64,000 nt of DNA, taken from contig OX352774.1 of NCBI GenBank assembly GCA_947095535.1, forward strand, positions 218,600,965 through 218,664,964. The letters run 5' to 3'. The translations under genes and the position numbers were made by a program. The notes under the pieces are model-generated. The model was not told the DNA's origin. It did no database searches and saw only the letters and a program-made list of their open reading frames with translations. This document shows positions 1 to 10,801 of the stretch, in pieces; the first letter of the stretch is position 1, and each line of letters begins with the position of its first letter. The stretch is from Poecilobothrus nobilitatus. Its lineage: Eukaryota > Arthropoda > Insecta > Diptera > Dolichopodidae.

Positions 1-1435
1 CTCGCTATTTTCAGCGTATTTACAGGTAAGGTTAATGTTTTTTGACTTTTTTTTTGCTATTTTAATATCAAATAGAAAATTATGTTCAATTCTAGTGTCG
101 ATTCGAACTTTTAGTGTAACGTTGAGCTTCTTATAATTGGCTCATATATCATTTAAGTACATATATTTTATTTAAAAGTTAAAGCGGCACGTGATGTAAC
201 ACAAGGATTGGGTCATCATCCTTTACTGCTTATACTGTATAATAGCTGAGATTTATAATATTTTATCTATACTGTACTATCGCAAAGTAAGTTGCTAGTT
301 TTTGATTTTTTATAAAGAAGTTTATTAAACTTTTCACTTTGTAAAGTAATTGGGTTCGAACTATACAATGAAAACACAATCCATTTTGCTATGTGTTTAT
401 AGTAGTGTTTACTTTGTCTCAGTACTTTCCAGAAAATACCTGTTTACTAATAAAATTTGGTTATGATTATATTCCACTTTTTTAGTATTACTACTAGGAA
501 ACTGGTTTCTGGTAAATTATATGCTTAAGTATAAACTCATTTATTAGAATATTAATAAAAAAAACTCGCACTAACAAATATCCCCGAATTAATATTTTAC
601 TTGTAAGCCTTAGAATTCTTTAATATATTATGTAGAGATATAAGTGTTGGGTGGTGTTGGGTCAGTTAATTTTCATCAAAATAAAAAATACAATCAATGC
701 AGATCAGATTTGCATTAATAATTGTTACTACCCAAACTTTTGTTTTGTACTGTTATAAGCTTATTATTCTTAAAAGTTTCTTCGAAAAACCTTTTCTTTA
801 AAAGCAAATGTTTTTAATAATTTCAAAATTAATTTTAATTAATTTTTCTTTTTACCTTTTGAATACTTTTTATTAAAACATTATGTCAAATATTTGAATC
901 TTACAAAAAGTTCTTTATTTTTAAAGTTTTCAAGTACTTTTTGAAAAATTTTCTATCTATTGTATAATACATAAAAAAATAATAATAAAATTGATGTTAA
1001 CGTTTAATTTTAAATTTAAAATTTATTGGAAATCAAAATAAAATTAATATGTTATTTATATTTAACTTCATCTATTTTATTATGTACCTACATGCAATAT
1101 TGCATAAGAATCACTCAGGTATTGAATGTATCAAATTAAATTCGTTAAAAATTGAAATTCCAAATAAAAAAATCATTTTTGTTGTTGTGTTATTGAATAG
1201 AAAATTGAATTGTTCTAAAAATTACAATACTTGTTAGTTATTCATAGCTGGCATTGAAATCAACAAATAAAAATAAAATAAAAAATTAAAATATGAAACA
1301 AATAGAAGAGAAAAATTTGCAATATTATGTTGTCATCAAAGCAATCGTAATAAAACATCCACTTAAAATTTAACCAAGCATATAAACAACACATGTTGCA
1401 TCATTTGTTATGAAAATTATATAAAAATAGAGAAT
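1..1435. other. Gene-free A/T-rich DNA
   Basis: No credible coding region is visible; the one 62-codon ORF at 1049-1237 has biased, low-complexity composition. The only possible gene signal is a good splice-donor match (ACAG followed by GTAAGG) after position 25. It is preceded by eight open codons at the window edge and cannot be tested without upstream sequence. Confidence 0.6.
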
Positions 1436-1512
1436 AAGGCAGTATGTAAAACCAAACATTTTTAAAGGCACACATTTTCAAAGTTTCAATATAATGCATT
1501 CTATAAACTATA
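1436..1512 (-). mobile_element. Decayed 3'-end fragment of the G-type (GTCC) element
   Basis: Read on the plus strand, this segment runs in the same order as the start of the well-preserved minus-strand copy at 52459: an AAGG(T/C)AG(A/T)ATGTAAA start, an AACCAA block, TTTTTAAA, then a GCACA(C)ATTTTC block and a TTCTA(T/G)A block. It therefore matches the last ~75 bp of the element with many substitutions and small indels. The rest of the copy cannot be recognised, so this is an old remnant. Chance similarity in A/T-rich DNA is possible, but the shared order of blocks argues against it. Confidence 0.5.
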
Positions 1513-2838
1513 AAACATATTGTGATTAAAATTTGAATGAAAATTTATACTTAATTTTTTGCTATAAGGATAATTGTAAAAAATTTAAACATACTTTCCT
1601 CAATTTTAAATAAATCCTATTATAATTAAGAAATCCCGTTAACATAATGCCTATGCGAAAGATAATGTTTGGAAGCTTTAATTTTTTCATCATACCTTAT
1701 TGTAATTTCTAAGCCCTTCATAGTCCTTAAAATATGAAGAATACAAAACTATGCATAAAATTATGCGTATTCTTCAAAATCATGTACGTCTCTTAATTTA
1801 AAGTCTTAACTTTGAACGTTTACTAAACATGAGTTATCCAATAATTTTAAAAATTTGAAAGAGTCGACATAACAAAGGAATCAGATAACGAATTGCAAAA
1901 TATTTTATTACTTTTAACTTGATAACTCCTATTCAAATGTCAGAATTTCTAAATTTCAGAAATGGTAATTCTATACAACTAGTGGATTTTTTTATGAAAT
2001 CTATTTACAGTTAAAAATGTTTACTTTCTCATTACTTTATATCAAAGTAAAAGTAAAAGGATACAACCAAAAGGACAATCGGACGAATGTACATATCAAC
2101 ACTAATAAAAGTATATTATTCCAAAATTTATTCGAAAAATGTATTAAAAACGAGTTTAGTACAGGAAATATTTTGAAATAAAATAAAAATAAAATTTTAT
2201 TCAATACACCTAACATGGTTTCTATTCAATTTTATTTCATTTCTTATCCATTAAAATTTTTTTTTTTGTTTAAAAAAAAAAATCTTTAAGAATTTATTTA
2301 AAAAATAATGAATACAACAGACTAGTTAGTAATACTGAAAATGAAAACTTTTAAAGTAAAGTTGTTAAACGAGTTGTTATTTTATGTAGGTAATAATATT
2401 TTTCTTAAAATATATCCTTCGTAAAGCAGTATGACTCAATTTTTTTATATTTACGAATTTACTACATCACATATTGATATAATATACAATAATTTTATTA
2501 AAATTACTTATATATATTGTCTGTATCTTCGTTCAAGATTGTTAAACTGTTTATTTAAGTTTATAGAACATCTAATGAGCTGAAATTTTGAACATCTTAA
2601 CTCACGGTACATTTAAATCTATCAAAATTTAAGGATTCTAAGAGTCCTTCCTGCAAAAAAAAACAGCTAAATTCATACAAACTTAGAGGTATATGAAAAT
2701 TTGAAAAATTACTGTTTTGTCTACTAACTCTTCTGAATAAATTACATACAACATAAAAATATCATATTAAATCCTTTTGTATACAATCCGCCTAAATATA
2801 TGCAAAAGTAAAAGTAAGTTGTAACATAAATTTTATAA
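1513..2838. other. Gene-free A/T-rich DNA with one perfect-arm hairpin
   Basis: No coding signal is visible. A 40-nt hairpin lies at 1736-1775: outer arms GAAGAATAC/GTATTCTTC (9 bp) and an inner GCATAA/TTATGC stem. Nothing else is recognisable apart from short homopolymer runs. Confidence 0.6.
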
Positions 2839-2844
2839 GGCCTA

Positions 2845-3123
2845 GGGGGCTTCGGTAGCCTAGTTGGTAGGCGTATGGAGTATTAACCGAAGGAGTGTGG
2901 GTTCGATCCCTGCACAGGTCGTAAGTGTTTTTTTCTTTACATACCTCCTTACGACCAAATATAATGTAAATATATAGTATATAATATAAACAAAATAAAT
3001 AATATTAGTATATAATTAAATAATAGTATAAAAAACCTATAATGGCCTTAGTAGCCGATGATTCAATAATATTACATTACATTTATGTATGTAATATTAA
3101 TATGAATAAATAAATAAATAAAA
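2845..3123 (+). mobile_element. tRNA-derived SINE, family A, copy 1
   Basis: A non-autonomous retroposon that would be transcribed by RNA polymerase III and moved by a partner LINE. The tRNA-like head has an A-box-like TAGCCTAGTTGG near 2867 and a clear B box GGTTCGATCCC at 2900-2910. Directly after the head come inverted 9-mers, GGTCGTAAG (2917-2925) and CTTACGACC (2948-2956), enclosing a T7 run. The body contains the landmark GGCCTTAGTAGCCGATG and ends in an AATA-type simple tail. The words ATAAGGCCTAGG flank both sides, which could be a target duplication or shared 5' sequence, because copy 2 starts right there. Copies 3 and 4 in this window share head, hairpin position and body landmark. 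No protein is encoded. Confidence 0.85.
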
Positions 3124-3230
3124 TAAGGCCTAGGTGGCTTATAGATGGCGTATGTGGTTAAGCAAATGGCAGTGCGGGTCAAATCCTGTACAGATAGAGC
3201 AAGACATTCTAATTGTAGAAAAAATTTCGA
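3124..3230 (+). mobile_element. Degenerate tRNA-derived SINE, family A, copy 2 (5' part only)
   Basis: It starts with the same AAGGCCTAGG words as copy 1. It keeps a recognisable head, with GGCGTATG after the A-box region and a decayed B box GGTCAAATCC, followed by CTGTACAGAT. The hairpin and body landmark are missing. It lies directly against the tail of copy 1, so it may be an older truncated insertion or the product of a local tandem event. Confidence 0.6.
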
Positions 3231-3301
3231 AAAATGTAGTTTTTATTTTTAACAAAACAAAAAGAAAATCCATACAAAAGTTTTAAATAATATACCTATT
3301 T

Positions 3302-3587
3302 TAAATAATATAGGGGCCTCGGTCACCTTGTAGTCAAGCACATGACTTATTAACCGAGCGAGTGCGGGTTGAAATCTTGCACATGTAGCAAGTTTTATTA
3401 ATTGAAAACAAATTCCACTTGCTACCAAATATAGTGTAAATATATAATAATAACATAAACAATATAAATAATATTAATATATAATTTAGTAATAGATTCG
3501 ATTCGATTCTATAATGGCCTTAGTAGCCGATGGATTTGTAATATTGCAATATCCTATTTGATTTGTAATATTAATATAAATAAATAT
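3302..3587 (+). mobile_element. tRNA-derived SINE, family A, copy 3, with 15-bp target duplication
   Basis: The head shows GGGGCCTCGG, a weakened A box and a B-box region (GGGTTGAAATC). The post-head inverted repeat is different in sequence from copy 1 but still pairs: GTAGCAAGT with ACTTGCTAC. The body carries the family landmark GGCCTTAGTAGCCGATGG and a small (GATTC)n expansion near 3497. A 15-bp direct repeat, ATAATATACCTATTT, lies at 3287-3301 and 3588-3602 and is the likely target-site duplication. It is more diverged from copy 1 than copy 4 is. Confidence 0.85.
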
Positions 3588-3602
3588 ATAATATACCTAT
3601 TT

Positions 3603-4649
3603 CACGCATTTTTAATTAGACACTTGAATGAGGATCTAACCAAAAAGAAAATTTCAATGTTTAATTACTATGTATGTTCAGATCACATTTAGTTCAACTT
3701 TCAAAGTTTGAAACACTGGCCCTTTTATACCTATATGACATGAAGAAGAAGTATATACTATAAAGAAGTATAAAGGAGAAACAATTAGGATATTCATTTT
3801 TTTATTAGCTAGAAGAAACAGTAAAAAACTTATAAATTGACGGGGTCTACGATTTCTTTTGAGAATATTAGAAGATATTTTTTAAATATCTCTCTTAAAA
3901 ATAAAAATTAATAATTAATTTGTAGGATTAATAAGCTCAAATTATTTCCTTTTATTTTCCTTCTTTTTTCGTTTTTTCATCTAAGAATTTTTTAATTTTT
4001 GTATTGCTATATTAAAAATTATGTTTGAGAAAATGTTAATTGAAATTATAAACCAATTTCGATAAACTTAAAGTTAAAAGAATCGTAAATCGTATTTAAG
4101 GACTTAAATCCTGCATAACAATAACATGCAATTCATTACTCCATACTTTATTTTAACTTAAATGAATCATTTACTCTAACTGTAGTGTCCTTTCAAAATC
4201 ATGTTATTTAGTCTTACTTAATAAAATTAAAACAAAAAATATATATTATATTTATATATGTATACATTTATATACGAAAAGCATAACTAATTGCTAGTCA
4301 TTCATTATAATTCAAATACGTTTATTTGTTACTTTTCATTTAATTTACAGGATTGTCAAAATGACATGAGATATCATTACATTTTTCATTATTTAAATAA
4401 GAATTCCTATACTTAACAACAAAATGTTAATAGTATCAAAAACCTTTATAATTTCATAACCTAACTGTCCTAAAAAAATTTCATAAAATTCTGAACCCAT
4501 ATAATCTTTTTCGGCCCCAAACTTCTCTTCTATGTTTTTTTTTTTAGGCTTCAAAAAATAAAAACAAAAATAACAATAAAAAATTTGACAATTTCACTAT
4601 GATTTTATTTTTCATTTTTACTTGGTATGTTTCAGGAAAATTTTTACCG
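3603..4649. other. Gene-free A/T-rich DNA
   Basis: No recognisable coding region, RNA or repeat beyond short A/T tracts. Confidence 0.6.
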
Positions 4650-4830
4650 GCCTTCCGACTGTTTATTTACAAAACTTGTGCATTGTTTCATTATTAAACC
4701 AATGAAATTTTAGACATAGATCTCATTAAAAAAGTAACAGTTAGGTTAAGTTAAGGACAACTTCTTTGTGTAGTTTCAACTGTTACGGAACTACACTCCC
4801 AAAAGTGTAGTGTAAAAAAAAAGTGTAAAA
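4650..4830 (+). mobile_element. Decayed internal fragment of the G-type (GTCC) element
   Basis: Read on the plus strand, it follows the order of the good copies at 15276 and 54607. A decayed microsatellite edge (CCTTCCGACTGTTTATTTAC) leads into AAAACTT, then an AGATCTCAT(T)AAAAAA block, then GTTACGGA(A)CTACA followed by CTCCCAAAAG. In the intact copies these correspond to GTCTGTTTACAAAACTTC, GGTCTCATAAAAAA and TTACGGAGCTACAGC. No ends are visible. This is an old copy identified by block order only. Confidence 0.5.
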
Positions 4831-7800
4831 AAAGTTTTATATTTAAGTGGTTTTAACTGAACTTAACATATACTGAACACTTTTTCGATCTACAAACATA
4901 AAACGACAGCAAATTTTTAATAATCGTCATAAATAACAGAAATATCATTTTGTGTATTTCAGAATATTTTCAGTTGTGAAAAAAAATCTTTGCGCCTTTA
5001 AAAGATCGTGTTAAACGTTTATAAGAATAAGAATAATTTTACCTTAGAAAATTTTTTCTACATTCTCATAATTTGAAAGTTGTTAGTTTTAAAAACTGAC
5101 ATGTGGATATCTGTGCAAAATTTTAAAATATAAAATGCAATAACTATAAAGTTTAGTTATTTTATTTGTCATTATATGGGTAAAATTATATTTTTTAATT
5201 ATAGGACGGGTTTCTTAAAATTAAAGAAAAAATATCTTAATTTTTCACATACAAAATATTTTTATAATATAAAAATTACAATTTTTTATGCAAAAATTGA
5301 TTGCAATTTTCCATAAATCTTAAATGATTCATAATTTTGTTTTAAAATTAATGTGTGTCTTTAAAATCCCTTGATTTAACATATTTCCTTCTTTCTTTTA
5401 TATTTTTATTTTTTACTTTTCAACACTGAAATATGACCCAAGGTGTTTCGTTGACATGCTCTTCTTTTTTAAACCAAAACCAGTAAAAAACAAAAAACAA
5501 AAAAATAAAATTAAAAAGCGAGAATAAAATATTAAGTTGAGTCGTTTAGGGTCGTTTATTGGTTTATATCTTTTTTAATTTAAAGCCCTTTTATAAGCTT
5601 TTATAAATATGAATTACAAAAAGAAAAAAAAAAAAAAAAACATTTATAACTAACACCGATCCTTATTCCACGTATTCACATCATTAAATTATTCACAATT
5701 TTTCCTTTATTTTTTGGTTTTTGTTCGTCGAGGATTTGCTTAAAAAACAAACTAAAAAAGAAAAAGATGAAAATGAAAATGAAAAAGGAAAATAATAAAG
5801 AAAAGGAAAATCCAAATATAAAAAAAAAAAATACAAAACATAAAAAAAACAAAACGAAAAAATAGAGAAAACTCATGAATTAAGTGCCAAGTCACGATTT
5901 CGCAATTATTTACGTTTCACAGAACGAACACAAAGCGCGCATAACAACAAAAATAAAATAAAAAGTACACAACAGCAAAAACAACAAAAACAAAAAGTGA
6001 AAAGTTGAGAAAACTGATGAATTTATTAAAAAATAAAAAGAAAATTAAAAACAAAAATTAAGAAACATAATCAAAATTGTAAAAAAATCAAAAATAATAA
6101 AATTGAGTTGTTCCGAATATAAAGAGAACTTGGAAAAATTATCTAATAAAATTTAAAAAAAAAATAATTGCGATAATTAACAATTTTTGGCGTAGACAAT
6201 TTGGTTAAATAAAAGACATAATACATAATAGTCGAGAATATCATATTAGGTATAATGCATATATTGTATATAAAGGATTAGAAAAATGAGTGATACTTTA
6301 AATAAATATTGGAATCCTCCACTTGAACAAATAAAATCTGAATCTTTTTTTTTTTTTTTTATTAATACAAAATAAATGTTTTGCAGAAATCATTTAAGTT
6401 AGCAATTTAAACTTTAAAAATATGGTCAAATGTTACGTTATGTTGTTTGTCTTTTAATGTATCTGATATATCTGATCTATCTCCAGCTTAATTAAAGCTA
6501 AACTTTCGATATATTGAAAATTTGAAATGTAGATATTACAAACGAAAAGTAATTTTTCAAATACATAATAAAAAATCTTAAATACATTAGTAAATTATAT
6601 TCACCTTTATATATAAATTTCTAAACATCTAGAAATACACTTATAATAAACATAAATTTTTTTTCATTTATTTATACATACATATATATTATTATATAAA
6701 TATATATTATAGGAAAGTGATATATATTATATATTATATGTACATTACATATATAAAAAATCATAGAAAACCAGGGAGAAATACAAAAAAGGCTAAATCT
6801 TTACAGATTATTATTAGGTTGTTTGTAGCGTAAAAACGGTAAATTTTTTAACTTAACTTTTTTGTTTTTTTTTTTTTTTTTTAACTTCTATTTCTTTATT
6901 ACCCAGATGTATACATTGTATATACATTTTTTTATTTATTCTTATTATATATCTATATTAACAAAAAATATATATATACATATACATTTTTTTGTTTCCA
7001 CGTATAGAAAATTAAAAGGAAAAATTACTTTTTTTTTTTTTTTAGAAAGTGAAGCTAATAAAAAAAAGATGATAAGAGAAAAATTTGCCAAAAATTAAAT
7101 TTTCTTTCTTTAGGGCTAAATTAAAAAATCTCTTTCAAATGCCTCTTCTATTCCCTAATTCTTTATTTCAACACAAATTAATAAATTCATATCATCTATA
7201 TATTATACTCTATATATATATATATATATATATTATATAGAATATCTATGTTGTTATATTATTTTATATAAAATATTATGGTACTTTCGCTTTCTTTTCT
7301 ATACATAATTATAATATATATAGTGTATATCCTTTTTTATATGTATATATATTAGTTATGAATACTATAAGTTATCAAAAAATTTTATCAAATCAAATCT
7401 AAACAAACAAACAAACAAATAAACAAAAAAAAAAAGATGAAATTATGCTAAATTAACCCTGTAGTAATTTTAGTGATTACTATTTTAATTTTTTTTACAC
7501 TTACAGCATTCAAAAATTATAATTTATAGGTTTGAAAAAAAAAAAAAAAATAGAAAAAGAGTTTTTTACGCGTATATTTAAATAGCTCTTTGAACTTTAT
7601 AGCGTTAACAAGCAAATCGGTAAAATTAATATTTTGTAGGCACTTAATAATTTCTATTATATAATTATAAATAGATATTATGTATTATTAAACTTATATA
7701 TACATTGCTACAAAATTAAATTAAACTTACTGAATAAATAATTACTAAACAAAAGTCCATTATATTTTGTTTTTCATTATACTTCAAATTAAATATTTCG

Positions 7801-8247
7801 CACAAAGAAAATTAAATTTTAAAGATTATTTTGTAGGGAATTTTAAATAAAGCTAATGGATTAAATCATTGCATCAAAATTAACGAATTTTACTTTTTAA
7901 ATCTTGCACTATTCCACTAATTTCAAATACAAAATTAATTAATTTTTATAGGATTTTGTATAAGTTTAAATTCTAGGCCGAAAAAGATAGGCGAGAAGTA
8001 ATAAGACGAATAAAAACTTTAACATTGCCTGTAAATATATGAACATAGCCAAAATAGATGATAAAAATGTCAAAAAAACTGTATGAAAAATTATATGTCA
8101 TATAAACAGGAGAAATGTCACATAAAAGCTCCGTAAAAAGATGGCGATACGTTTAACTTAAAAATTTATTTACGTAAAATGTTGTTTATTTTGATAAATA
8201 GGAAATTTTAAAATTATATTAATGGAAAATATACAAATGCAAATATA
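4831..8247. other. Gene-free A/T-rich DNA with homopolymers and microsatellites
   Basis: Long A or T runs occur near 5622, 6346, 6871 and 7030. A GAAAAT-type purine tract lies at 5755-5830, an AT microsatellite at about 7210-7233 and a (CAAA)n tract at 7401-7425. ORFs here are poly-Phe/poly-Lys artefacts of these runs. The short stretch 5880-6010 is less A/T-biased, contains GCGCGC and CAACAAAAAC words, and is discussed as a weak 5'-UTR-like candidate. The stretch 7975-8160 has a mixed composition that I could not assign. Confidence 0.6.
7210..7233. repeat. (AT)n microsatellite
   Basis: An uninterrupted alternating TA run inside a wider TATA-rich segment. Confidence 0.9.
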
Positions 8248-8258
8248 TAATATTAATT

Positions 8259-8501
8259 TATTTATTTATATTAATATTACATACATAAATGTAATGCAAT
8301 ATTATTGAACCATCGGTTACCAAGGCCATTATAGGTTTTTATACTATTATTAAATTATATACTAATATTATTTATTTTATTTATATTATATACTATATAT
8401 TTACATTATATTAGGTCGTAAGGGGAGTATGTAAAGAAAAAAACTTACGACCTGTGCAGGGATCAAACCCACACGCCTACACACTAGGCTACCGAAGAAC
8501 C
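8259..8501 (-). mobile_element. tRNA-derived SINE, family A, copy 4, with 11-bp target duplication
   Basis: Read on the minus strand, the head (TTCGGTAGCCTAGTG...) leads to a B box GGTTTGATCCC and the post-head hairpin GGTCGTAAG/CTTACGACC with a T7 run in its loop. Next come the body landmark GGCCTTGGTAACCGATGG and an AAATA-type tail. The 11-mer TAATATTAATT at 8248-8258 and 8502-8512 flanks the copy as a target duplication. About 20 nt between the A and B boxes, the anticodon-arm part of the tRNA-like head, are missing compared with copy 1, while both boxes and the hairpin remain. Confidence 0.85.
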
Positions 8502-8765
8502 TAATATTAATTGTGAAGTATTCATCGTTTTTTCTGGTCCTATTAATTATAATATTTTATTTTTATTTGCCTTTAGTATTCTATTTTTTTTTTCTTACTT
8601 TCAAACATTTCAATTTAAGTAAAGTTAGCTTCCACATCTTAATTGCCAATTCTTTTTTATTCATTGTAAAAACAATATTGAAAACAGTTTAATTTTAAAA
8701 TTAAATTTGTACTAATTCAACACCGAACTTGTAGTAATTGAGCATATTATGTTTTTATCGCCATT

Positions 8766-8892
8766 GGGTCGGATGCATAAAACTGAGGCTGATCTAAAAT
8801 TTCACTTTTTCAAACTAAAACTACACTTGAACTCGTATTTTTGTTTGAAAAAGAGAGGATTCAGTTCAAGCTCAGTTTTATGCATTCAAGCC
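8766..8892. mobile_element. Palindromic MITE, family P, copy 1
   Basis: Core 8773-8885 is 113 bp and starts and ends with ATGCAT. The arms of about 43 bp, ATGCATAAAACTGAG... and ...CTCAGTTTTATGCAT, surround a ~27-bp centre and converge on TTTTTCAAAC/GTTTGAAAAA. Two further copies lie at 26384 and 49457 with nearly the same length (117 and 113 bp). Comparison suggests the terminal repeat continues about 7 bp outward (GGYTYGA-like words). No coding capacity. If transcribed, it would fold into a long hairpin. Confidence 0.8.
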
Positions 8893-9975
8893 ATTAAGTT
8901 TTAATTTTAGCTTGATACTCATTTAAACTTTGCGAAAAAACGGTACGAAATTTCTTGCATTTTTTTATCGTTTCATCACATCTATTTTGTGCTGTACTTA
9001 AACTCTGCATTTGCTCTTTATGAGATTAAAATAGACAATCAGTGCTGCTCAATCACATTTATTAATATTTTTGGTCTTAAAAAACCTATTGAGCTCATAT
9101 AACTAAAAATCTAGTAGCTGACATATGTATGTATACAAAGAAGACAATCCATACTAAGATAAGACCAAACTTATGTGAAAACAAATTGGTTTTGTATGAT
9201 TGCCTTCATACCAAACGAAGCGTGAGCATCAAAATTATGAGTAAACAAATTCGTTTTGCATGACTACCTCTCATATGAAGTTGACTGTACATCGAATTTA
9301 TTTTTTTTTTTTTCCATTACTATAAATGACATAATTTTATTTTTTTTTATGACTTGTTTTTTTTTTTTTGTATAGGGTCTCGTAATTTCTGTGTCATTTT
9401 GACAACACCAGATTGATTTAGTATCTTTTTTTATACTTTTGACAGTTGAGTTTTGTTAAAATTTATATAAATTATTATTTAATTTATAAAAAATTAATGA
9501 AAATTTAAAAATAAGTAAAAATCTGAAAATGTAAAAAAATAACGGTTTTATTCAATGTAACTTTATTTGAATTTTAAGTATAAAAGTTATCATAAAATAG
9601 GTGGAAAAAAAAGGAAAAACGTGGGCAAGGAGATAAAAATATTACAGTTTTCGTGGTAACTGGGTGTAATAATTCTATAGTTTAATAAAAAATATTACTT
9701 ACAATTTTCAATCAATAAACTTTATTTAAAATTCGGTTCATAGCAGAAACTATTTACTATCTTTTGATTGATTAAATTTTACTCTGGAAAATTTTGGGAA
9801 GGTTAACGCTTTAAAATGAAAAAAATTCTTCATATTATTAAAAAATTGTATAGTTTTGATCAAAACAATTATTATGAACATTATTATCAATACATTTTTA
9901 AAATTTTTTAGATTTAAGTAGTAAGTTATTATACTTTTTTTCATACGACTTACCATTTTTAAATATAAACGAAGA
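8893..9975. other. Gene-free A/T-rich DNA
   Basis: Homopolymer T tracts near 9300-9370. No coding or repeat identity recognised. The 68-codon ORF at 9750-9956 (minus) has no recognisable features. Confidence 0.6.
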
Positions 9976-10801
9976 AGAGTGCAGTAGAGTAGACTGTGTC
10001 ATACCCGTATGATACCTCGGGGATACCCGTATGAACGTAATATATCCTGTTTCTATAAAACTTGATCATCTTTTAAAAACATTCAGATGTTTTAGTACCG
10101 ACGTTAGCTACAGAGATATATTTATATAAATTGTGGAGTTGTATGACAGCTACTAGAAACTGTTGCACCAGCACAAATTTTACAAAAGTTGTGGGCATAA
10201 AACTTGATCATCATTTGTTAGACCCCTAGCTTCATTAAGTTCTAATAGGTGCAAGAAGCTTGAACCGGCTGCTCTAGACCAATCAAATTTTACAAAAGTT
10301 GTTGGCAAGTAACTCGACACCTTTTTACTAAATTTTAGGTTCCTAGCTTCAGTAGACACTGAGTTATTTTCATTTAAACAGAGAAGTTGTATGGCAGCTA
10401 TCCGAACCTGTCGCACCATCACAATCAAATTTTACAGAAGTTGTTGTCATAAAACTTGATCATCATTTGCAAAATTTCTGATATCTAGCTTGAATAGACA
10501 CTGAAGTATTTCCTGAGTTATTTAAAGAAAGAAGTTGTATGGCAGCTACTCGAACTCGGCGGCCGAAAATACTGGATTTAAATAGCAAGACTTACAATTT
10601 TGCAAAACTGGTGTAAAAAATTTTCAGCCTCCTAGCTTCTTTATTTTTTGAGTTATCGTGCGGACGGACGGACGGACGTACATGGCTTAACTCAGAATTC
10701 ACCGATCCATACCTTTGACACTATATCTAGCTCGACTCCTTTAAGATGTCACAAACGTAATGGCAAATTTATTATACCCTTGAACATAGTTGACGGGTAT
10801 A
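9976..10801 (-). mobile_element. D-type non-autonomous element (mini-me/DINE-like), copy 1
   Basis: On the minus strand the element begins with a TATACCC...GGGTATA hairpin (10773-10801). It continues with GTTTGTGACA, GAGCTAGATATA, AAAGGTATGGATCGG, AGCCATGTAC, a (GTCC)n proto-microsatellite near 10655-10680 and ACTCAAAAA. Internal imperfect repeats of about 115-140 bp follow, each with TTTTGTAAAATTTG and ATGATCAAGTTTTA words. It ends with CATACGGGTAT motifs and a GTCTACTCTACTGC terminus. This layout (terminal hairpin, then CCATGTCCGTCC, then ACTCAAA) is known from abundant fly elements of the mini-me/DINE-1/SGM type. Copies 2, 3 and 4 are at 22940, 42066 and 54607. No transposase is encoded; the ORFs inside it are by-products. 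Confidence 0.8.

Noticed and set aside
5676..5876. 66-codon hydrophobic ORF as a small membrane protein
   Set aside because: It is an almost pure Phe/Leu/Ile run opposite a GAAAAT-type purine tract, so it is a simple-sequence artefact.
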